From Bipolaris cookei (taxonomy: Eukaryota > Ascomycota > Dothideomycetes > Pleosporales > Pleosporaceae): a stretch of DNA of 64,000 bases. Below, in pieces: positions 56,988 to 64,000 of this stretch (its first letter is position 1; every line of letters begins with the position of its first letter). The notes beneath the pieces are model-generated. The model was not told where the DNA came from. It did not search any database and saw nothing but the letters and a program-made list of their open reading frames with translations. Position numbers and translations under genes: made by a program. The stretch is taken from contig NRSV01000022.1 of the NCBI GenBank assembly GCA_002286855.1, forward strand, positions 276,208 to 340,207, read 5' to 3'.

Positions 56988-57843
56988 TCATCTTCTCCCA
57001 GGTAGCGACAACATCCCACCTGGAGGCGCCTCAACTTGCCTGACATCCTTCTCAGCCAGTAATGCCTTGACCCTCTCAACTCTACTGACAGCTTTCTCCA
57101 GACGATCCAGCCGCCCCATCTTCTCTCTATCCCTACGTTCCAGCGTCTCAATCCGCTCTTCCAGCTTCGCTCTTGCTCGCCGCTCTTCAGCAACCATCTC
57201 GTTCGCCTGGCTAAATAGCTGTACGCTCAGCTCCTCAATCTCCGTGTCTACTGTCTGCACGCGCGCCTCAGCCTTTGCACGAAGGGCCCGCTCTCGCTCG
57301 AGTTCGTTGATTAGCGTATGGTCGTCTTTCGGCAGAGGTGGCGGAAGCATGGATCCTGTATTCGCTGGAGAAGGGAAGCGGTTTGTGATGAAGGAAAAGC
57401 GTGAAGCCCTTGTCGAGTTTGCGGTGGTGGGACGTGGGGGATCGGCGTCGACGGAGGGGCGTGGTAGAGCGGCGTTGAAGGTCTTGTCGGATTGCGAGGT
57501 TTGTGAACGCAGTAGACTGGGAGCGCGCTGGCTATCTTTTAGAACGCGTATTTGGTCCTCGTAATCCGCACACCTATCGACTGGATGCATGTTAGCCTAT
57601 GTATGTAAACTTGTAGGTAGTGTCTGTTCGGCGCATCCTTAGGCACGTACCAGCTGCAGTGGCCTTCTCCTTTAGTCGTTCCATCTGCGCTTCCAGCTCC
57701 TCTATCTTTCGCCTTGCTTCTTCGAGCTCCTTCGTATTCAAGCTATAGCCGCATGACGGACAGTTGTGCGTGTGGATACCGGTTGCGGTGTCTTTGGCAG
57801 GTTGTGGCGACGCGGGCGGGGAGACTTCGAGGGCTGCTGCCAT
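56988..57843 (-). CDS. SEC2: Sec2-type Rab guanine nucleotide exchange factor
   Basis: Two exons, 57843-57651 and 57580-56988, with a 70-bp intron; 261 residues. Sec2 activates the exocytic Rab Sec4 on secretory vesicles. The protein has a CPSCGYSL segment near the N-terminus, a first coiled coil (NTKELEEARRKIEELEAQME..) that splices into ATAAVDRCADYEDQIRVLK, a Ser/Pro-rich linker, and a second long coiled coil containing the Sec2 exchange signature SVQLFSQANEMVAEERRARA. Acceptor choice at 57581 is set by frame and by this conserved join. The protein carries only the exchange coil and is much shorter than yeast Sec2 (about 760 residues), so it may be a short paralogue rather than the full vesicle GEF. 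Confidence 0.85.
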
Positions 57844-58747
57844 GATAGCAGATACGCGAGGTAGGAATAAGGTTTGGCGATGTTGTTGGTTGACAACTTC
57901 GCGGCAGGTGGACAGAATATAAGGAGAGAGTGGGGTATGTCTTGTCGCGTGGTTGTTGCAAAGGACCCTTGCGGTTTCAGCGTCAGCGTGATCATCGAAC
58001 CCCTGTCATTCATGGCCAATGCAGGGTCCCCCCGCGCTAAAACCATTTACGGTCTGGGTGGCTCGGCCCGCGGGGAATATCCCAGGCGTCATACGCACTC
58101 TAATCAAGCTACAAGAGAATACCCAGCACCCACCATTTGTAAAGAGAGTGATTCTCATGTGTTCTGTTTCTCCCTACTCGATCTCTTCCACTTTGAAAGA
58201 ATCTATGGTCATCTATCCGGTTTAGATATGAATATATCGACCATACAGCCGGGAAGCTAAATTTAGATGAAGCTTCTTAGGCGCCAAACTTCTAGGCAAA
58301 CCTAACTAAACCATTCATCTTTACAGTTAGCCGCTGATTATTTCTGTATTTCATCACTTGACGTATTGAGATAGTCTCAAGCCATACACTACGCGAATGT
58401 AACCTTACTCACTTCTTCCTATTCCCGAAGCTTTGTAAGTTCTCTTGCTGGATGCGCCCAGGTTTCTCTCACCAGGAGGCTACGTGAATGAGAGTCCACG
58501 TGACTAGAAGTCACCGAGCTTAAGTTATATGATCGATACCACATGACTGTTACACGGGGTTTGGATCTATACTTCTCTGTCCGGGTCCTTGTTAGGGCCG
58601 GCGAGCTTTACGCTAGTGTTCCGTGAGGTTGTCTGGCGATTCGTAGTGGAAAAGAGTTATGGATGTAACTGAGGGTTTTGACAAACGCTAACTTATATTG
58701 CTATAGACTAACGAGTAACAATCTTGTTAAGTAAAAGTAATTAATGT
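57844..58747. other. Intergenic region before the transposon block
   Basis: Upstream of the SEC2-like gene. The sequence turns A/T-rich towards 58700. No gene is visible; two overlapping plus-strand frames near 57874-58260 lack family features. Confidence 0.5.
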
Positions 58748-59047
58748 AAAGACCACTGAGCCGGACAGACCACTGAGCTGGACACTTTTTCTTAGCATTG
58801 CGAACATCGCTTCTAAAGTAACATGCCCCAACCATGTGAAGGTTTATTAACTCAGCGAGAAGGTAGAATTACTCTTGCTACTCAGGCCCATCGTACGGGC
58901 CAGTTTAAGAGCATTCGACGCGCTGCTGCTGTCTACAACGTTCCTTTTCAGCGGCTTTCTGATCGGCTGAAGAAAAATCACGTTTCGGCCTCAAGCATCC
59001 CTAAGCCGCCATAAGCTTACTATAACTGAAGAGCAGACAATCGTACG
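58748..59047 (+). repeat. Left inverted arm of the fold-back transposon
   Basis: 300 bp, the reverse complement of 59664-59963. Identity ends sharply at CGTACG on the inner side. Confidence 0.9.
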
Positions 59048-59663
59048 ATATATCCTTGACCTAGACTCACGAGGATTTGCTCCCCGACTGTGCGAAGTAG
59101 CAGATATGGCAGAGAAACTACTGCGCGTACGAGATGACTGTTATGGCTCTGCCGGGTCTCACACTGTTGGGCATAGCGCCTTGGCTCTGACCCTGTATAT
59201 AGCCCACCTCCGCATACTCCGGGACAAACAGACATATATGATACACTTGCCCGTGACAATGACCAAACTTTAGGCAAGAACTGGGCAAAGCGATTTATAT
59301 CGCGTTCAGATAAGCTTAAAACAGCTTTCAATCGAGCAAAAGACCGCCAGAGAATAAAGCAGGAAGACCCAGAGGTTGTTAACGCGTGGTTTGAGCTTGT
59401 ACGAGAGACAATTGAGAAGTATGGGGTTCATTCAGACGACGTCCACAACTTTGATGAAACTGGCCTTCAGATAGGCGTAATTGGTTCAATGAAGGTAGTT
59501 ATAGGCGCAGAACATCGTACGAAGTCTATTCTTACGCAGCCAGGCAATCGCGAGTGGGTTACAGGCATTCAGAGCATCTGCACTGCGGGATACGCTACCC
59601 CACCATTCATTATCTACAAAGGACGCATCCACATCTTTGCTTGGTACGAAGAAGTATATATAC

Positions 59664-59963
59664 CGTACGATTGTCTGCTCTTCAGTTATAGTAAGCTTAT
59701 GGCGGCTTAGGGATGCTTGAGGCCGAAACGTGATTTTTCTTCAGCCGATCAGAAAGCCGCTGAAAAGGAACGTTGTAGACAGCAGCAGCGCGTCGAATGC
59801 TCTTAAACTGGCCCGTACGATGGGCCTGAGTAGCAAGAGTAATTCTACCTTCTCGCTGAGTTAATAAACCTTCACATGGTTGGGGCATGTTACTTTAGAA
59901 GCGATGTTCGCAATGCTAAGAAAAAGTGTCCAGCTCAGTGGTCTGTCCGGCTCAGTGGTCTTT
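59664..59963 (-). repeat. Right inverted arm of the fold-back transposon
   Basis: 300 bp, the reverse complement of 58748-59047, including the 63-codon frame at 59888-59697 on the minus strand. Confidence 0.9.
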
Positions 59964-59965
59964 TA

Positions 59966-60685
59966 TATTAGTAAGAAAGTACAATTTGAGTTGACCACAA
60001 CGAGAGTAATAATGAAATCCATCCATCCTTATATCCTCATTGCTTCCAGTCCTGCCATCACTACCTACAGGACCTAATCTTTGTCATGCCTGATGTCTCT
60101 GATGGTTGCTATCACATATTTACTGCCATCAGGCATTAGCGCTTGATGATTGGTCTTGAATTGATGGCAATCACGTGATCCTCGCACCGCGGCGATCATT
60201 ACCTTCTGGTGTGGACGTCCCTCGGCTTGCCGCCTTCTCGTCTTCAGTCAAGGAGAGAAACTTCTTGTTACTTGTAACAATGACTATGCTTACGTACGAC
60301 AAATCAAGCGAGAGAATAAGAGGCAAACTTCTTTTACGATAGCTTTCTTCTTTATCCTTCTTCTTCTTCAAAGCAAACATTTCAACCATCTTTGCTATTA
60401 AGCATACTGTTGCACTGTTCATAAGTTAGATCTTTTGACTGTATGAACTATACCTGCAGACTCACATTAAACCTAAACAGAAGACAACTTAAAGTTCCTA
60501 TTTAGCGCGCTTGCGTAGCTGGATGGTTGATAGATATACAGTCGGTGCAGCGATATAAACCAAGTCAGTGACGCAATTTGAGACATCCTAGTGCATTATG
60601 AGTGAGGCAAAATCAATAAGATAAGGGCTTTCGACGAACCTGGGTATAGGTAATGATTTTGTTTGGTGTCATGAAACATTTTGAT
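59966..60685. other. A/T-rich spacer between transposons
   Basis: No gene, terminal repeat or transposon coding sequence is recognisable. Confidence 0.5.
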
Positions 60686-60690
60686 TTCAC

Positions 60691-60953
60691 TGTGATAGGC
60701 TAGAGCCTAGTTGGTGTGTTGTTCCTCGATGAAATCTCGGCCTGCTCCTAAAATCCGGATGCCACCTAAAGCTCCGAGTCTCGGCGAGACTCGGTGCGCT
60801 CTGAACGACAACCGGAGCGACTAGGTCCTATCGACTCGATTGTGCACGGGCAGCTAGCACTGTATATAGATAGCTACGTAGCTCAGAAGCTTAGTTCTCT
60901 ATCGAATACAATCTTGTTACCAGGCATCGGCAACCTTTGCGCAGCCCCTCACA
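60691..60953 (+). mobile_element. Solo LTR, Copia-like, copy 1
   Basis: 263 bp beginning TGTGATAGGCTAG and ending GCAGCCCCTCACA (TG..CA), with the perfect 5-bp target duplication TTCAC at 60686-60690 and 60954-60958. It contains a TATATA promoter-like box (about 60862) and the motif TATCGAATACAA shared with copy 2. No internal retrotransposon sequence lies beside it, so it is a recombination remnant. The 5-bp duplication fits LTR elements in general; the Copia assignment is inference. Confidence 0.85.
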
Positions 60954-60958
60954 TTCAC

Positions 60959-62291
60959 ACTCTTATTTCAGTTTGCTTCGAAAGGTGTCCGGCAGAACAT
61001 ACCCAAAACAAGAAGGACAAAGTTCAGGGTCATGACCATGAGAATTGAAGCCCGCACTATTGCAAGATAAACTCGTGAGAACTTCACCAAAAGAAGATGT
61101 GAACAGATGGAATATTTGAGTATCGCAACAGCGATTATGTTGATAGTTTTTCCAGTCAGAGGCAGTAACTGTACTGGAGGATATCGTAGTGCTTCCTGAT
61201 GCTAGGGTCCATGATATGCCGACCTTGGCCGTGGAAGCATGTTCTGTATCTGGTTCTTGTCGCTACAATGCTCGGTATCTAGAACGTGTATCAGTGAAAT
61301 CCCAAGTCTATGAGTAATGGGCAAATACCAACCGCTGCAATGGTCACGAGACAGTCGCTTAGACTGAGTTTACAACTACTTTTGACGGTGTAGCTGATTC
61401 TCCATGCCAGCACTATAGTCCTTAACACGTACAAAATGTTTGTCAGAATTAGTATGTTCAGGGCTCGATCTGGCCCGTACTTTTGCTGTGGTTCCCACAT
61501 GCTTGGTAAATATAATAGATGTGTAGTTGAGTGAAGTGGATGAATTCAATACCAAATACGCAATATGGGAGAATGTTCGGCACAATATAGCCTATGATGC
61601 GCTTCAGGACGCCGGCAACTCTCCAGGAACGCTTGTTGAACAGGCGCAACCCATTGAAAGTCATGGAGCAATGACTTGCAATGCAGGATTATACCAACAT
61701 TCCAACGCATTTGGCGCCCAGTTTTCCCCTCCAGCGCCTAGCTAGCATGCGGCTCAGCAGATCGACTACATTCCATTTCCCGCTTTCGCGCATCCCCGCT
61801 CACAAAATCGCACCAATATCAGGCCGTCGCGATGTGTTCACTGGTGTTTGTTGCCTGGTCTCCACCCAATCTGCCTCTCGGTTACTGTGGCACACAGCAA
61901 ACCTCCTCATGTAGATATACCACTCAACTATCCTTGCAATATTCGTTAAGCACCAGAACGCATAGCAAACCCTGTAATTCCAGTATGGCTAGGCTATATA
62001 CCCCCCTTGTTACGCCTTATATCTATCTCTTTACGAATCTCGAACATGACGGGAGTCTGCATTTTCCTGGTAGTAATAGTAAGAATTGCCATCAGACAGA
62101 ACGAAACCATGAAATTCAGCTTAGCGAATAGAAATTGACGGCCATGACACGAATGTAACGGGTAGGATGGTATTTACTGGCGAGCTAGATCTGCATTGCC
62201 TCCGCAATGCACCCAGCAGCTCAGGAATCACAACACATTTGCTGTAAATGCGGTGTTGGTTCACTCTATTGGCAGTCACACCGACCTTCTT
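60959..62291. other. A/T-rich region between repeats
   Basis: No supportable gene. Minus-strand frames at 61291-61664 include hydrophobic stretches (for example ALNILILTNILYVLRTIVLAW) that could be a broken membrane-protein gene, but frames are interrupted and I cannot assign them. Confidence 0.4.
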
Positions 62292-62685
62292 CATTATTAT
62301 TCCATTATAGTCCTGTATCAGCCGTTGGCTATGTAGGACTTTGGCCAAAGGCCGTTCTATCTAGTTCTTATTTACAATTTGGAAGTTCTACTATAGAGTG
62401 TAGCTAGGGTGCTTCGGCCTTTATCTAGCTAAGATATTATTAGCTTTCTAGATGCCTGGTGCTAAAGAGCAGTTTGGTGACAGGGAGAGATGTAGGGCGG
62501 CTAAGCTGGCTTCCAGCGAGCTCTCTAGAGGGAAAGGAAATAGTACTAATAAACGCAAATAAAAGCAAACGTGTTTTTCTTCTTTTCCTTTCTTTCTTGC
62601 TATTTTCTTTCTTGTTTTATTCTTTTCTAGCCTTCCTGGCCTAGGTACCGCTTTCTTGTTCCTATCTTCGTACTAGTAATAAAAG
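62292..62685 (-). repeat. Direct repeat A flanking a LINE ORF1 fragment
   Basis: About 395 bp, similar (roughly 80 percent by eye, with small indels) and in the same orientation as 63591-63983. Shared landmarks are ATTCCATTATAGTCCTGTAT, GGCTATGTAGGACTTTGGCC, GCCTGGTGCTAAAGAGCAGT and TCTAGCCTTCCTGGCC. On the minus strand it begins directly after the ORF1 stop codon. Confidence 0.85.
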
Positions 62686-63585
62686 CTAATTGGTTTTGCA
62701 GATACTGCAGTGGTGCTGCGTAGTTAAGTGGTTTTCAGCACAGAACTGGCAGCTAGCTAGGTTTTTACACCTGCTAGAGTTATGTCCAAATCTTTGGCAC
62801 TTACTGCATTGGGCAGTTAATGGGATTTGGCGGTATTTCTCTACTGGGAGAGATTGGCCAAGAATTGTAATTCTACTGCCAATTTTCTTTGCTTCTTCTT
62901 CAGATTTAAAAGCAATAACAATGGTGCCTGTTGGCTTGCTCTTCCAGATTCTAGAGATCCAATGGGGGTTGCCAACAATAGTGTAAGGGGCTGCGCTCCG
63001 GGGAGCAATCGCGAGGTATACAAGAGGTTGTATTCGATAGAAAGCTAAACTTCCAAGCTACGTAGCGATCTATATACAAGCTGGTTGCCCGAGTAACAAT
63101 CGGGCCGATAGAATACGGGTGCTCGAGGCAGCACCTAGAATCTTCTGCTGGTGTTTGAACGTCGTTCGGTTGGTACACGAAGATTCCGTGAGTAGACCGA
63201 GATTCCATCGAGGAGCTGTCCAAAGGGCGTTCAGCCCGTTACAAATAGCTTGCCCTTTGTTATATGTAGGGATTTCTGTATGGAGAATCTCTAGCATTTC
63301 TGCATCTTCGAAGGTAGTGGGTACTTTATGGACTACTAGCTTCGTCCAGGAACCTATTGGCTGTGATTTTTTGACTTCAAACTGGCTCTCCCAGACGTTG
63401 ATTTGCTGAAGTAGAAAGTCTCCTGAATATCCTTCTGTTGTAGTGAGGATGAGATTGTTTTTCTTAGTAGTCCAAATTTCTTTAACTACTGGGCCTTTAA
63501 TACCAGCTTTTTGGAAGGTCTGGTTGATTTTATTTCTAACTAGCAATGGGCTAGCTAACTGGCCTTCTGCTAGTGTTAGTAGCAT
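62686..63585 (-). pseudogene. Tad-like LINE ORF1 (gag-like) fragment, interrupted by a solo LTR
   Basis: The minus strand encodes the second half of a gag-like ORF1 of a Tad-type non-LTR retrotransposon, in two pieces, 63585-63249 and 62976-62686. Blocks are SPLLVRNKINQTFQKAGIKG, NNLILTTTEGYSGDFLLQQI, WTKLVVHKVPTTFEDAEMLE and, after the insertion, KPTGTIVIAFKSEEEAKKIG, then two zinc knuckles (C-S-K-C..H..C and C-Q-F-C..H..C) and a stop. The N-terminal part and ORF2 (endonuclease, reverse transcriptase) are missing. A 262-bp solo LTR has inserted in frame-neutral position with a 5-bp duplication, so the insertion came after the LINE fragment arrived. Not functional. Confidence 0.8.
62982..63243 (-). 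mobile_element. Solo LTR, Copia-like, copy 2, nested in LINE ORF1
   Basis: 262 bp with ends TGTAACGGGCTG and CAGCCCCTTACA on the minus strand and the perfect 5-bp target duplication AATAG at 62977-62981 and 63244-63248. It is the same family as copy 1 (60691-60953) in opposite orientation, sharing TATATAGAT.GCTACGTAGC and TATCGAATACAA. The terminal 12 bases form an imperfect inverted repeat. Confidence 0.9.
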
Positions 63586-63590
63586 CTGGT

Positions 63591-63983
63591 ATTATTATTA
63601 TTCCATTATAGTCCTGTATCAGCCGTTGGCTATGTAGGACTTTGGCCATAGGCCGCTCTATCTACTTAGTTTACAATTTAGGGAGTTTTCGATGGGGGTA
63701 GTGTAGCTATTGTGCTTCGGCCTTTGTCTATTTGAGCTATTGCTAGCTTTCTAGACGCCTGGTGCTAAAGAGCAGTTTGGTAACAGGGAGAGATGTAGGG
63801 CAGCTAGGCTACCTTCCAGCGGGCTCTCTTAGGGGAAAAGAAATGGCGCTAATAAAATCAAATCAAATTCTTCTTCTTTATTTTTCTTCTTTTGTTGTCG
63901 TTTCTCTTGTTTTTTCTTCTTTCTAGCCTTCCTGGCCAAGGTGCCACTTTCTTGTTCCTATTCTCGTGCTAGTAATGAAAGCC
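63591..63983 (-). repeat. Direct repeat B flanking a LINE ORF1 fragment
   Basis: Partner of repeat A. On the minus strand it lies directly upstream of the ORF1 fragment. The window ends shortly after it, so its outer context is not visible. On the coding strand it is probably untranslated or tail sequence of the same LINE family. Confidence 0.8.
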
Positions 63984-64000
63984 AAAGTAGCTTCTATACC

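Larger units (their letters stand above)
58748..59963. mobile_element. Pogo/Fot1-type (Tc1-mariner superfamily) fold-back derivative
   Basis: A 5' part of a pogo/Fot1-like DNA transposon followed by an inverted copy of its own first 300 bp. The left arm (58748-59047) and right arm (59664-59963) match as exact inverted repeats over all the sequence I compared, and both encode the same 63-residue start (MPQPCEGLLTQREGRITLAT..), a psq-type helix-turn-helix. Between the arms (59048-59663) the + strand carries CENP-B/Tc5-like and early DDE sequence: TIVRYILDLDSRGFAPRLCE, NWAKRF, DPEVVNAWFELVRETIEKYG, NFDETG (first catalytic Asp, about 59444-59461), ending near AWYEEVYIPYD. The rest of the catalytic domain is missing. 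Frameshifts and a roughly 100-bp interruption (about 59150-59260) also break the frame. TA dinucleotides flank both ends. The ends carry a doubled CCACTGAGC[CT]GGACA motif. Confidence 0.85.

Noticed and set aside
61291..61664. Possible multi-pass membrane protein fragment on the minus strand
   Set aside because: Hydrophobic stretches are present but split over three frames without credible splice sites, so no gene call is justified.
1..64000. CRISPR array, bacterial operons, Shine-Dalgarno sites, rRNA
   Set aside because: The sequence is eukaryotic; no regularly spaced direct repeats of the CRISPR kind and no rRNA sequence were seen.

Overview
The window is nuclear DNA of a filamentous ascomycete, most likely a dothideomycete of the Pleosporales type. 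The evidence is short GT..AG introns of 46-60 bp (a few longer), a mix of housekeeping genes typical of Pezizomycotina, a 2EXR/F-box-like protein, and transposon families (pogo/Fot1, Copia-type LTRs, Tad-type LINE) typical of these fungi. The species call is inference from protein families; no rRNA or marker gene is present. I resolved exon structures by hand from reading frame, splice sites and family conservation.

Layout. 0.17-18.6 kb is a compact housekeeping block: a conserved lysine-rich nuclear-type protein (-), AIM6 (+), the mitochondrial dynamin MGM1 (-), the urease accessory protein UreD (-), the TFIIIC B-block subunit TFC3 (+), and a small secreted protein (-). 18.6-23.45 kb is an A/T-rich, gene-poor island with at most a decayed cysteine-rich secreted-protein gene. 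A GNAT acetyltransferase follows at 23.45 kb. 24.15-31.95 kb is a gene-free stretch of nearly 8 kb full of microsatellites, lying upstream of an intronless conserved protein of unknown function. 34.3-39.3 kb holds LAS1, OAC1 and SWD2. 39.3-42.7 kb is a second long leader region and a second intronless nuclear-type protein. Then come OHCU decarboxylase (uric acid degradation), a large ADF-H/PH actin-linked protein, geranylgeranyl diphosphate synthase, the 2EXR protein, DPH7, an acidic-tailed unknown protein and a SEC2-type Rab exchange factor up to 57.8 kb.

58.7-64.0 kb is a transposon graveyard. It holds a pogo/Fot1 derivative rearranged into a fold-back with two 300-bp inverted arms, two solo LTRs of one Copia-like family each with a perfect 5-bp target duplication, and a Tad-like LINE ORF1 fragment that carries one of those LTRs and is bracketed by about 395-bp direct repeats.

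The genes do not form a metabolic cluster. They serve unrelated core functions: mitochondrial fusion and carriers, Pol III transcription, pre-rRNA processing, histone methylation/3' end formation, diphthamide synthesis, isoprenoid supply and exocytosis. UreD and OHCU decarboxylase both belong to purine/urea nitrogen use but lie 35 kb apart. No rRNA, tRNA or CRISPR array could be supported. No clearly new biological system was found; the most novel structures are the fold-back transposon, the nested solo LTR and the two long upstream regions of unknown genes.
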